Origin: Lumbricus rubellus
Taxonomy: Eukaryota > Annelida > Clitellata > Crassiclitellata > Lumbricidae
Reading direction: 5' to 3'
DNA: 64,000 bases
NCBI GenBank assembly: GCA_945859605.1
Contig: OX243814.1
Coordinates: 22,803,345 to 22,867,344 of the forward strand
The notes beneath the pieces were generated by a model. It did no database searches and was not told the origin of the DNA. It was given only the letters and a program-made list of their open reading frames with translations. Made by a program: the position numbers and the translations under genes. Below, piece by piece: positions 11,603 through 21,954 of the stretch (the stretch's first letter is position 1; every line of letters starts with the position of its first letter).

Positions 11603-12360
11603 ATCAAATAGTCTTTAAAACTTACTCATATGATATAACAATTACAAATACATGTCATAACATTCTATGATTTACTTCTTGAAAGAGATGAAGTCTATTA
11701 TTCTCCTAATCACAGTTGTAATTGTTATTGATGTAGAGCTCTGCAAGCCTTCAACCACAGGTAGGCTGCTAATGTGAAACTTGTGAATTTGAATTAATCA
11801 ATTATTACTTTATAGTGTGATTATTTATATAAGCTTATCTATTTTTCTTTACCTGTTAATTTTCTTATACTAATTCATTTGTATTTTTATGATTTCTTAG
11901 CGTTCAGTTTTGCTAAGTTTTCACTGAAGGACGGGGTTGATTATTATGAAGTTCAGTTGTGTTCTTGTGGAAATGCATCAGATGTCTGATCATGGGACAG
12001 ATGAGACAGATTGTTTCAAGAATTTAATTTGACCCGTCTTCGTCGTTTCAGAGTTACAGTGGAACTGTCTTTACATGTCAGCAGACTCAGAACTCAGTAT
12101 TGTTACCATTATTTTCCATTTCATCATAAATTTTACCATATTTATTTTTAGCTTGTGAACTGTGTCAATTACTCTTTGTTAGACATTGCTTCAAAAATGA
12201 ATTATGTGTAAGTAAAGTTCTGCAGACCTATGGATCCACATTGACTAGAACTGTGATTGAGATCCAATTAATTGAAAATTTTAATTTAATAAAATGAGCG
12301 AATGCACATTTGTTTCTGATTAGTTGTTATTGGAAAATATTATTTCTGAAATAAAGACAA
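11603..12360 (+). other. SLC12A8 3' UTR region with two AATAAA signals
   Basis: AT-rich sequence free of recognisable repeats follows the stop codon. Polyadenylation-type hexamers AATAAA occur at 12288-12293 and 12350-12355. The transcript end is inferred, not shown. Confidence 0.5.
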
Positions 12361-12490
12361 AATATGTATTAGTGTTAATTAGTTGTTTTAAATTTTACAA
12401 GTTCCAGAGATACAAAATGAAGTCTCTGGTTGTGAGACACAGATTTATGTTTGAATTGTTAAATTCTCTATTTTGTTTGTATGTGCACTT

Positions 12491-12692
12491 GTTATGACGC
12501 CCCTTCAAGCTCTTTCTACTCAGAGGTGCTCCCGAATGCAGAGCGGACACTGCTTCGGAGTTTCACGCCGAAGCAATGAGCAATTGTGAGTGAAGGACTT
12601 GCCCAAGGTACTTACGCAGCGAGGTGAATTTGAACATCAAACCTTCCGGCTTCAAGGCAATGATGCCACTACTACACCACCGTGTCCCACAA
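12491..12692 (-). mobile_element. tRNA-derived SINE with L2-like tail
   Basis: Read on the minus strand it begins with a tRNA-like head holding a GTTCAAATTC B box, continues with CTTGGGCAAGTCCTTCACTC and TTCGGCGTGAAACTCCGAAG, and ends in the CTGAGTAGAAAGAGCTTGAA tail shared with the L2-like tails of this window. A plus-strand relative lies at 56475-56605. Confidence 0.75.
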
Positions 12693-12754
12693 TTATTAGG
12701 TAAATATATGGTGAAGTTGAGGTTAGTTTGTAATCAAGTGGTAATATATATATA

Positions 12755-13043
12755 TAGTAGTACAGTGGTTAGCGCGCTGGACTGTCGACCAAGAGGTCGG
12801 GGGTTCAATTCCCCGCCAGGGCAGAATTTTGTAACGAGATTTATGTTCCACAAACACCCCCAAGCCGACTCAGCTATGATGAGTACACTGACCTCACGGT
12901 CAGTGGATGATGAGACGGCGAGGGAGAGGATTGGCCACCGCCCTCATATGCCGAGGCCTTGAAAATGAAGTCCCTTGAAAATGAAGTCGCTAACACTTCA
13001 TCCCCATTGGCTAGCCCTACGGGCTAGCTAGACCGGATATCAT
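12755..13043 (+). mobile_element. tRNA-derived SINE with (ATC)n tail
   Basis: The head AGTACAGTGGTTAGCGCGCT fits a pol III A box and GGTTCAATTCC at 12802-12812 a B box. A non-tRNA body of about 200 bases follows, containing a tandem CCTTGAAAATGAAGTC and a CTAGCCC-ACGGGCTAG stem, and then an ATCATCATCAT tail. The tRNA part could derive from tRNA-Asp. The extra body makes this a SINE, not a working tRNA gene. Confidence 0.82.
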
Positions 13044-13210
13044 CATCATATATATATATATGTTACAGGCAATGTGTAAAATCAGGGATTTTGTAAAATG
13101 CCTGAAATTTTTAGGCAATTTGTAAAATCCCCAATTCACTCGGGCACTTTACACAATCCCTGAAAAAAACAGGGATTTTGTAAAATCCCTGAAATCTTAA
13201 GCTGAAACTT

Positions 13211-13943
13211 TGACAGATTGCCTGAAACGAAATGACGAACATAACTGAACGTTGCCATCGAGTTGGTCTTTGTTCAACGACCTTACCGACTGAGGTTTTA
13301 CAGCGCATGGTTACTGAAGATGACTTATTGGCAGCTTTCACTATACAAACATCTACAACTGACAACCTGACAGGTTCAGATACCCCGACCACATCCTCTA
13401 AAAACGAACCATCTGATCCAGGTACCTCAACAACAGCCTCTGACAACAACCCATCTGCTCCAGGTACTTCAACCACATCCTCCGACAACAACCTGTCTGC
13501 TCCAGGTACTTCATCCTCAGACAACAATCCATCTCATCCAAGTACTTCAACCACATCCTCCGACAACAACCCGTCTGCTCCAGGTACCTCAACCACATCC
13601 TCATACATCAACCAGACAGGTCTTTCCACATCAACAGAGGTAGCAGTCATCAATGGATCAGGTCTGGGTACATCGGAACAGCACAATCTCGACAACCAGC
13701 CTGTTTTGCTGGAAGATGTCATGGACAAAAATAGTTCAGCTCTGGAACAGAATCGTGTTACAATTAAAACACAACGTAAGCGAGCTCGGGATGCAATGGT
13801 TGATCAGGCAGAGCGTATGGTAAAGCGTAGCCGAGTGACAAACGTTGCTGCAAACACAGGAGACAATGTCACCATATAATTATATTCCCCTCGTTGACAG
13901 AGGCCGGGGAGATCCTCGAAATATAATGGGTGTTGTTTGTGAG
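13211..13943 (+). pseudogene. Integrase-type transposase C-terminal region, part 1
   Basis: The frame opens within the left inner flank (ITERCHRVGLCSTTLPTEVL), at the point where related transposases leave the integrase domain. A linker follows with about six imperfect copies of a 15-residue TSTTSSDNNPSAPG-like unit, then a basic stretch (KTQRKRARDAMVDQ, RMVKRSRV). It stops at 13879; the homologous text resumes in another frame (PLVDRGRGDPRNIMGVV) up to the hAT insertion. It is non-functional without the catalytic core. Confidence 0.7.
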
Positions 13944-15058
13944 CAGGCACGGATTAACCACGGTGCTGATTGTGCTGCAGCACAGGGCCCCCAGTTTCGG
14001 TGGGGCCCCCAAATTGTAAAAGTAAAAATAAATAAAGTGAGGATTCAGGAAAGAAACAATGCAAATTGCAATGCATAATGCATAGCAAATTAGCAATCAT
14101 AGATAGCTATGACTAAATATAATGTCATAGTATTATGATGACGTCACTTTGATGTATCCCTCTCAAACTGTATGAGTCACTGATAACGTTTTGTGGAGGA
14201 AATGCGAGGGATTTTCGATGATATAGAGAAGAAGACCCAGGGTTACGTGGACAATCACCAATAGGCTATAAGGAAGCCGAACCAAGGGCGGTGGGCGGAG
14301 TTTATCAGAGGCTAAGCCCCCAAGAAGGCCCAGAGTCATATTTTTACCATGAAAATGGTATCTTTCCCGGGATTAGCTCCCCCCAGAATGCCCAGATATT
14401 GGGGGAGGGGGGGGGGGAAATGTTTCTTTTTTCACGAACCGAAGCTTCAATCTCATGACTAAAAAAGATCAACTTTTTGGGGAGTAAATGGCATGGTTTT
14501 ATGAGATTTCGACCTGATGACTAAACAAGTTATCAACTTTTTTGTGCCGAGGACAGGGCTTAAAGCCTTAAAGTGTGGCAGGATGGTCATGGACGGCGTC
14601 CTGGCACTTATTTTCAAATCTATATTCCGTCCTGCCACTTATTTGGCCAGCACACCTAAAAATGTAAAGGGCGTCCTGGCACTTCTTTTGGAAAGGTAAG
14701 GAGCGTCCAGGCACTTCTCTTTCTTACACTTTTAGCACTGGGCCCGAGGACTAAAAAAATTCGGCGCCGCTGGCTCTGGACTTATTAAGTTTCCGTCCCA
14801 ACCTAAGCCCAAGTTTTAAGCCACCACCACCCAAGAACGGAAACCAAACTCCGCCCATGATGTCAGTGCGTGAGTCATGAGCTCCTGACAATTCTCATAT
14901 TAATAGGCCTACTACTTCTAATATATCTGCTGTAAAGTAGGCCTATAACAAATTGTGTTTCGGATTATTATAGCCTATGTCTGTCTGGCTTCTTAAAATT
15001 GTAAGGGGCCCCGTCATTCAATCAGCACAGGGCCCCCAAAACTGTAGATCCGGGCCTG
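13944..15058. mobile_element. hAT-type element nested in the Ginger-like transposon
   Basis: The ends CAGGCACGGATT and (reverse complement) CAGGCCCGGATC are followed by related GGGCCC-rich subterminal sequence. The element is flanked by an exact 8-bp duplication TTTGTGAG (13936-13943 and 15059-15066), the hallmark of hAT insertion. It is 1115 bp and has no transposase frame I could recognise, so it is non-autonomous. Confidence 0.92.
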
Positions 15059-15066
15059 TTTGTGAG

Positions 15067-15369
15067 CGTGACAACAACGACCTCTACAGAATCGCTGTAA
15101 GGGCTGGAATGTTGTCCGGGAAATACTCCCGTAATCAATTTGATTTGTGTGCCCACAAGCTACTAACTAACAATGACATTTCAACAGAACAGGAAGTAGG
15201 ACTTCGAAGTGCTGTTCAATTTGAATCCAAATGTGGTGGGCAAGGTTTTTTTAAATGCAACTGTTCAGGGACTGGACGCTGCAAGACAAATAGGTGCAAA
15301 CGTTTCAAAGCAAAGGTCAAATGTAACAGTCGATGTCATTCGAGTACGTCATGTGTAAACAAAAACTGA
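15067..15369 (+). pseudogene. Integrase-type transposase C-terminal region, part 2 (Cys-rich tail)
   Basis: It continues the gene after the hAT insertion: ERDNNDLYRIAVRAGMLSGK, YSRNQFDLC, then a cysteine-rich end (CGGQGFFKCNC, CKTNRCKRF, CNSRCHSSTSC) and a stop at 15367. The spacing of the cysteines matches the C-terminal metal-binding tail of KRBA2-like transposases. Excising the hAT and one duplication copy would rejoin the two frames. Confidence 0.75.
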
Positions 15370-15857
15370 TGTAGCCGTTTAAAAACTGAACTAAAAATGA
15401 ATTTGGAACTGAACTTAGAAGAAACATTCAGGAGGGGTCTCGACGAGTAATTTTATGTAGTATTATTATTAAACTTTTTAAAATGTAAGTGGTAGTGCTG
15501 TTAGTATTCGATTTGTTCATAGCAGTTTACAAATTTGAAAAAAATTTAATGTATTATAGATGACTTTAACTAATTAACTTCGAAAATTAAAAACTAAAAT
15601 TCGAAAAATTAAATCGAAGTAAACTTAAGTGGCTTGTTTCCATAATAAACAACGATTATGTTCATTTGGGTTTCAGGCAATCTGTCAAATTTTCAGCTTA
15701 AGATTTCAGGGATTTTACAAAATCCCTGTTTTTTTCAGGGATTGTGTAAAGTGCCCGAGTGAATTGGGGATTTTACAAATTGCCTAAAAATTTCAGGCAT
15801 TTTACAAAATCCCTGATTTTACACATTGCCTGTAACATATACATATATAATATATAT

Positions 15858-16100
15858 ACAGGGTGGCTAAAAAAGTGTACCACCGGACAAACTGTGATAA
15901 CCTCGCAACCGATTGAAATTTTTGTCCGAAAAATTTCCAATTGGCAGGGGAATGAATTTCCAACATTCGCGGAAAGTTTCAACTGAAACTTTTCATGTTT
16001 GCAAAAAGTAACAGCTGTTTAAACTTTCAATTTCGTTTTTTTCAAATATCCGGAGAATCATGTTCCAATGCATATGATTTCATTACAATTTTTTGGGAAA
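15858..16100. mobile_element. Single transposon end (CAGGGTGGCTAAAAAAGTG)
   Basis: CAGGGTGGCTAAAAAAGTG next to a TA run resembles a mariner-type terminal repeat. No inverted partner was seen within the next few kilobases. Confidence 0.4.
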
Positions 16101-16267
16101 TTACAACACACAAAATGGTGATGTCATACAACCGGACGGAGAGGGGTGGGAAGGGGAGGGGAATGGTGAGGGGAAGGGTGCTCTGCATGTCTGTCTCTGT
16201 CTGTCTGTTTGTCTGCCTCTGTTATGCCCTGTTGGAGTTGTGTGCACTTGCACTGTTTAGGCTATCT

Positions 16268-16335
16268 AGTTCAATCAATCAATATCTATATAGTGCCCTT
16301 CAACATCCATACTCAGAGTCGGTCCGATTCATGCC
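16268..16335 (-). mobile_element. L2-like 3' tail fragment
   Basis: ATCAATCAATCAATA followed by TATAGTGCCCTTCAACATCC and ACTCAGAG is another copy of the tail family seen at 5325. Confidence 0.6.
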
Positions 16336-16694
16336 ATGCGAGAAAATTCAGAAAAATAGAGTTGTACTTACCATCACACCTTTATACAGCTCCTGGCGAC
16401 TACCGTGATTTGGAAACAAGCAGAAAGGAACTTAAAAGGCAAAGCAGAACACTCTTTATAGGCTGTGACATTTACCAATTTCACTTATTTGACAATTGAC
16501 ATTCACTAATAATTCTCTAGACACTTCAATATCAGGTCTCAAATGAACTGAGCTTGGTTCTGTGTCTAATATAGGCCCTACTATAACTATTCTTAGTTGT
16601 CTACTCCCACTCCCAAAGCTCACGCAGAATGATTTATGTAGGCTACTGACACATATACTGTATATATAAATATAGGCTATATACATATATATAT

Positions 16695-17586
16695 CACCTG
16701 GTCACCTGGTGCCGTCAGCTTCTGCAGCTCTGGCGATATCCCTGATGTATCCTCTCCAGTTGATCCTCTCCCTAGTCGCCTCTCTTAGCTCCTCCAGTCT
16801 CATGCCAGACTTTTCCTGTACCTCATCCAACCATTTCTTCCTTGGCCTTCCACATCTTCTCCTTCCCTCACCGCATGCCGTCATCAGCTCCTTTTCCAAA
16901 CCATATATCACATGGCCGAAGTAGCTCAGTTTCCTCCAAGTTGCTGTTTGCTGCAGTGTCTCCTCCCTCTCTATTCCGAGCTCCACGCGCACCGATTCGT
17001 TAGTTCTCTTCTCCGTCCATGAAATCCTTAGCATCTTTCTCCAAATCCACATCTCACATGCATTGATTTTCTTTTCCATATCCCGTGTCTTTGTCCATGT
17101 CTCGCATCCATATAGGACCACTGGGAAGATCAGTGCTTTTACCAGTCTTTTCTTTGTTTCCCTGCTCACGTATTTATCCTTCCAAATCTTTTCCAGACCG
17201 TTCATTGCCGTTTTCCCCATTGTTACCCTCCTCCTTATTTCCATATCACTTCTTCCCTCCTTCTCTATCATAGATCCCAGGAATGTGAAGCTCGATACTA
17301 CCTCTATCGTTTCTCCATCCACCTCAAAGTTTTCCCATGTTGCAGTTGTCATAACCTTTGTTTTCTTTACATTGAAGTATAGTCCCGCCTTTTCGCTTTC
17401 CTTCCTGACTCTTCTTATTAACTCGACTAGGTCGTCCCTCTTACCCGCCAATAATGTCGTATCATCGGCGTACCTCAGATTATTCAGTATTTTCCCCGCT
17501 ATCCTTACCCCCTCTGTTGCCTCCTCCAATCCAGCTCTCCTCATAATTCTCTCGGCATACAGATTGAACAGGAAAGGGGACAAATA
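16695..17586 (-). mobile_element. RTE (BovB-like) LINE 3' part, copy 1
   Basis: A nearly continuous 297-codon frame on the minus strand begins in the RT palm (LFNLYAERIMRRAGLEE, then NLRYADDTTLLA) and continues through [39 protein letters not shown], a FGHV motif and a [11 protein letters not shown] tail. The arrangement and wording match RTE/BovB-type LINEs. The 3' end is ACCAGGTGACCAGGTGA. A 17-bp TATATACATATATATAT sequence lies at both ends and may be the target duplication, though it is low complexity. Antisense frames across it are shadows. Confidence 0.88.
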
Positions 17587-17603
17587 TATATACATATATA
17601 TAT

Positions 17604-18327
17604 AATATCCAAATCCAATACTTTATATATCCAGCTGTCTTAATCAATTTTCCAGTCCCCTAGCACTTAATGCGTCCAGTCTGATATATATTAGTCGTCA
17701 CATTCCTCCTCAGACCACCTCTATTCCGGCTTTGGCATATCTGTCAACGACATCTGTTTTCGGTTGAATCGGGCCCAGACTAAGGTTTCCAGTATCAGTG
17801 TCCAGTGTCCACAATGATCGCTTTGTATCATCCTGCGAGACTTAGAAGTCGTCTAGCTTGCTGACCTTCCCTATGGGGTCAAAATCAGCCTTTCACCGCA
17901 TTAAGATGTACAGTACAGACCTCGGTATAGATAGGGAGGAAGTTCCTCCCTTTCATCATCAGGATTTACGGCCCTCACTTGTACATTGTTGACCTCTATA
18001 GGGGTGTTCTGCCAGTTTAGCTATTTTCCAACCTAGCACACGAGATCCATTCAATCTCTTAGGAAGTTTCTATCACTTTAGGAAACCACTGTGTGCAAAG
18101 TTCTGACATCCAAAAATTACCAGATCACAGCAGTGACCATGGATACATGTAGTAATTGGTCTTCTGCTGTCTTAAATTCCAAGTGAAAAATAAAAATTTC
18201 TTATTTTGATCAAATGAGAAAATGCACTGATATAGGCTAATATAAAAAAGTTTTCCCACCAAATTTAGGGGGGGGCAAATGCCCCCCTGCTCCCCCCAAA
18301 TGACGTCCCTGCTTTCGGCACCGGCTT
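17604..18327. other. Intergenic, no gene seen
   Basis: No ORF or known repeat apart from a GGGGGGGCAAATGCCCCCCT palindrome near 18269-18290, which is probably the end of a hAT-like element (followed by GACGTCCCTGC). Confidence 0.5.
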
Positions 18328-18349
18328 TTATTATTATTGAAAAAATTAT

Positions 18350-18906
18350 AACAGGAATGTTAGGTTTAGGTTTCGGTTTAGTTTTAACAGATCAATTTCA
18401 GTTTGCTTAGAGAGGCCGGTCCATAGCTCCGGGTAAACCAGACAAGGTGCACGCCTTGGTAGGCAATAACGGCGTTGTAATGCTGGATGGTGACTGATAT
18501 GCTCTGAAATAGAAAGCCTGCTTCACGTGAATCACCAGAGATCTTCAACAGCCGGTGTCCGATCTCGGACAAAAAGGCGATACCTTCATTGTTGATGGGA
18601 CCCATTGTTTCCACGGCTAAGGGGACGAAGAGGTAGGCCTATGTCCTTTGGATCCGAGGTCCAAATACTTTGACAATTTTCTAGTGGCGGCTTTCTCTGC
18701 TGCTCTCCCGGCTTCGGTCGCGTTCTCGAGGACGTACGAGGCGGCCAACGTGTCTACCACGGTTGCCTCCCAAATCAACGCCCTCCCGTTGCTCCAGAGG
18801 ATTCTATAGAGTACGTCTGGCCATCCGGTCTTTTCCCGTTCAACCTCGTATAATATAAGACCCGACGGCTCCTTGATTGCTGGAGTACCAGCTCTAATTA
18901 AGCCCC
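18350..18906 (-). mobile_element. Dong/R4-like LINE, C-terminal fragment (copy 2)
   Basis: Two minus-strand frames hold the end of the retroelement protein: ALIWEATVVDTLAASYVLEN, AAEKAATRKLSKYLDL and, after a frameshift near 18630, ETMGPINNEGIAFLSEIGHR and GDSREAGFLFQSISV. It aligns with the last part of the larger copy at 18942-20965. TTATTATT tracts lie on both sides (about 18328 and 18923). Confidence 0.75.
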
Positions 18907-18941
18907 GGTAGACAATATTTATTATTGTTATTATTGAAAAA

Positions 18942-20965
18942 CCACTCAAGCCGAAAACAAAGCAAAAAACAGAAATGTGTTCAAGCATAGAGTGCATTGC
19001 TATCGTCTCCGGGGTGTGGTGCAAAAGTTCCTCTAAAAGCAACTGCATTGAAACGTTGTGTGCAAATAGAAAGTCTCTGGAAGAGGTAGACAGTTTATCT
19101 TGGGTCACCGGAAACAGCGGCACAACGGCGGCCCAACTCCAATAAAAACTCCCGACCCGCGCGATTGATGGGGCCCAACGTTTCAATAGCGATCGGCACA
19201 AATTCGTGGGAGACGGGAAGAGTAGAGTATTTGTTCAATTTACGATCCGCCGCATGTTCCGCAGCACCTCCTGATTCCGTTGATGAAAGATGAAGATAAG
19301 AGACAGCACACGTGTGGATGGCTGTGAAATCCCAGGCGATATATTTGCCTCTGGCCCATGGGACGAGGGTGGCCCCGTCTGGTCTTTTGCCGTCCGTTCT
19401 TATCAGGCCTGGAGGCTCCTTAGAACTGGGGATGTTCGCCTTCGCGAGTGCCCTCCACACCAAGTCGTTGACCGCGAAGTGTCGGGCTGTTCTTCCAGAT
19501 GAACGTCTGCAGGCCAACCCGTGGTGTCCTCTTGAGTCGGTGGTCTCTCCGCATTGACACTGGTGTGGTGTACACAGGTCCAAACCCAGACGCAATCCAA
19601 CATCCACCCGGATTGCCTCGTTGCTTAGGTCCAAGCCGCAGGCGGTCACCGGAACGGTTGATAACCAGTCCCCCGCATGAGGGGAGGTCACTGCGAATAG
19701 CCTGGCCATGTTGACCGGATCGCTGTAGGCGGCCCATATCGTTGCCCTGTCTACCTCAATCAGTGGTGCATCCCACACGCTCTGCCTGCTCCAAAGGGAC
19801 TCTGCGCTGCTCGGCTGGGTGTTCTTGCGGACCTCGAGCAATTCGTCGATGTAGACATCATCCCACTCCTCCTTGCACAGGATCAAACTCACGAGTGACT
19901 TGGTCGATGCGGCTGATGCCAAATAAGCTGAAGATGCCAGCATCGAGACACGTCTAACTCCGAGTCCACCATCTCTAATTGGGAGTGTGGCTTGAAGCCA
20001 TTGGATGTTGTTGAGGCTAATATTGATGATGTTCTCTAACCCTTTGCGCATCAGATCATCCATTTTCTCGAGCAGTGGATGTCCATGGCAAGAAGAAGTT
20101 CTCAGCAAATAGGTAAGTTTTGCTGCCCCAAAACTTGCCCGCAGCAAAATCAACGCTGACTGGGCTCGAAGGCAGGCCAGGTCCGTCACTGCTCGTTCTA
20201 GTATCTCGCTGTGCCTGAGCAGCGCCACGTCTAAAGCCTCTCCTCGGAACAGTGGAGCCCCCAGCAGGAGGAGCGACTCCATGTTCATCCTCTCGAATCC
20301 TTCGAATTCTGGCTCCGTTTGTTCCGTCTTTGAATAAAGTTCACATTTCTTGCTATTAAGGCAGATACCCAGCGATGACTCCAAGTCCTTAATCGAGGCC
20401 AAATCGTGCAGTACGTCCTCCTTCTTACCTCCCAACGAGATGTCATCCAGATAGCCAAGCCTGAAACTTGAGCGCATTGCGCGCAGAACTGGCTGTAGAG
20501 GCAGGCAGAACAGCAGGGGCCCCAAGGGATCACCCTGCTGCGGTCCCATCATCGAGCGAACCACGAAGGAACCAAACTGCAGCTGAGATTCTGCTGAATA
20601 TGCCTGATGTGTGAAGGCGTAGATCTCCGGAATGGTGTCGTAAACCATCTGCAGCATGACGTCTCTTCGCAAGGTGTTGAAAGCGTTTGTGAAGTCAAGT
20701 TTCACGAAGATCTCGTCCTCTGTCATGTTTGTGACGAAGCTTCTTGCTCCATGTACAGCCCCTTCACCGCCTCCTGGAACTGCCACTCCGATTTGCAATG
20801 GGGTGAAGAAAGATTCTAGCCTACCAAGGGCGTGGCTGTTGGCACACTTCGCTGCTAGCCTCCTGAAAGCGTACCCAATCGCTATTGGTCGAAGACCTCC
20901 TGATTTTTTTAGAGAGGGCAATTAGGGTGCCGCCAAACACCAGCTCCCGCATTCCTTTTGGAATT
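18942..20965 (-). mobile_element. Dong/R4-like LINE with restriction-like endonuclease domain (copy 1)
   Basis: A 608-codon open frame (20921-19095, minus) carries an RT domain: RPIAIGYAFRRLAAKC, FVKLDFTNAFNTLRRDV, GPQQGDPLGPLLFC and the YLDD active site. A C-terminal CxC-x9-H-x4-C zinc-knuckle-like motif (CQCGETTDSRGHHGLAC) follows, then a PD-(D/E)xK-type endonuclease signature (RPDGATLVPW, WDFTA, ADRKLNKY). RT plus C-terminal endonuclease defines the R2/R4/Dong/NeSL group. TAA-type repeats border both ends (20966-20985 and 18923-18940), as known for Dong. It is 5'-truncated, has a frame break at an A run near 20912, and stops early at 19095 relative to the copy at 36849. Confidence 0.82.
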
Positions 20966-20984
20966 TATTATTATTATTATTAAT

Positions 20985-21047
20985 TTATTACTATTGCCTT
21001 TTTTGCAACCAGTCTGCAACCGGTTTGATTAAAGATTAAGCGACTGC
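20985..21047. repeat. Dispersed 60-bp repeat, copy 1
   Basis: GCAACCAGTCTGCAACCGGT followed by TTGATTAAAGATTAAGCG recurs almost unchanged at 22123-22178, once on either side of PP1 exon 1. Both copies follow TTATTA-rich sequence. Confidence 0.7.
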
Positions 21048-21099
21048 CTACACATCACGATGTATTCTAAATTCTTACATCGTGCTACACATTTAATAT

Positions 21100-21858
21100 T
21101 TTTGGATAGACTTTCTTTCGCCAGATGGAGATGTGAGTTTCCCGTTGCTAAGCAAAAGCCCACGTGATCTTACCATCCGTCAATATAAAATGGTGGCGAT
21201 TCGACGCAACATGGGAGAATGTACACAAGAAATCTGGGATCGAAGGTCGTGCGTTTTTGTTCGGGGTCAAGTCATTAAATTATCAATGGGCTAAGAGTTT
21301 TTCTGTTTATAAGTAATGCATCAAAACGTTTTGGCGAATTCCGATGTTTAACGGTTGTTGTGCGGAAAGTCTGTTAGTCGTAGCAGTGTTATCTGTGCAT
21401 TTATTATAAGGCGTTGCTGGGCATGCAGACATCTTGGACGTCGTATCGACAACTCCGAGCAGATAGGATCAACTTACTATCAGACCCTGCATTAAAGTAC
21501 TAGAACGCTTTGTTCTTGGAGAGTTGTACTTTATGCTTGGATATCAGTGCGTACTTGATGCAATATTAACGAACGTTAGTCGCCTGGATTTTCGGATTTG
21601 CTCAGCATTATTTCGCTCGCTGTATTTAGGACGTGGTTAGGTCTATGTGGGCAACAGAAAAGGGTTGATGTCTGATTGATTTATTTATAAGGCAATTTAA
21701 ATTAGAAATAGGTCAGCCACACTGTTTTGGTAAATATTGATATCAAGAGCATTGAATCTATAGTGGGGGTTTCGGATTACAAATCTGCAGCTGGATCAGT
21801 GGTATTTTATTATTTCCTGTCACCTGTGGCTGAGACTAATCAGCTTTGAGTAAATATC
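21100..21858 (+). promoter_or_regulatory. Probable promoter and 5' UTR of the PP1-like gene
   Basis: A stretch richer in CpG than its surroundings lies before exon 1. It includes an E-box CCCACGTGAT near 21160 and AAAATGGTGGCGA near 21188, which resembles a YY1-type site. An in-frame TGA (21847-21849) precedes the ATG at 21859. The exact start of transcription and any 5' UTR intron cannot be placed from sequence alone. Confidence 0.4.
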
Positions 21859-21954
21859 ATGTCAAGCGGTGGAGCATCTTCAGCGGGAATGAAGATTGAC
21901 ATAGATACCATAATACAGCAGCTGTTATCTGTTAAAGATACACCAGGAAAACAG
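21859..21954 (+). CDS. PP1-like exon 1
   Basis: The ATG has A at -3 and an in-frame stop 12 bases upstream. It encodes [20 protein letters not shown] and then [12 protein letters not shown] (32 codons), with donor CAG/GTTAGT. The IDxIIxxLL helix matches the N-terminus of PP1. Confidence 0.92.

Larger units (their letters stand above)
13061..15837 (+). mobile_element. Ginger-like integrase DNA transposon, deleted, with nested hAT
   Basis: Terminal inverted repeats of about 166 bases (13061-13225 and 15671-15837) start TGTTACAGGCAATGTGTAAA and contain repeated GGGATTTTGTAAAATCCCTG-type palindromes. Inside is a broken gene that resembles the C-terminal end of KRBA2/Ginger-type integrase transposases: an LPTEVLQRMVTEDDL segment, a Ser/Thr/Pro-rich linker, RMVKRSRV, VDRGRGDPRNIMGVV and a Cys-rich tail. 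The integrase catalytic core is missing. A 1115-bp hAT element at 13944-15058 interrupts the gene. The TATA flanks fit a 4-5 bp target duplication but are low complexity. Confidence 0.8.

Noticed and set aside
12755..12825. tRNA gene-like sequence with A and B boxes
   Set aside because: It continues into a non-tRNA body with an ATC tail and lacks a clean acceptor stem, so it is a SINE head and not a tRNA gene.
17063..17605. Plus-strand ORF of 180 codons
   Set aside because: Antisense shadow of the RTE LINE reverse transcriptase.
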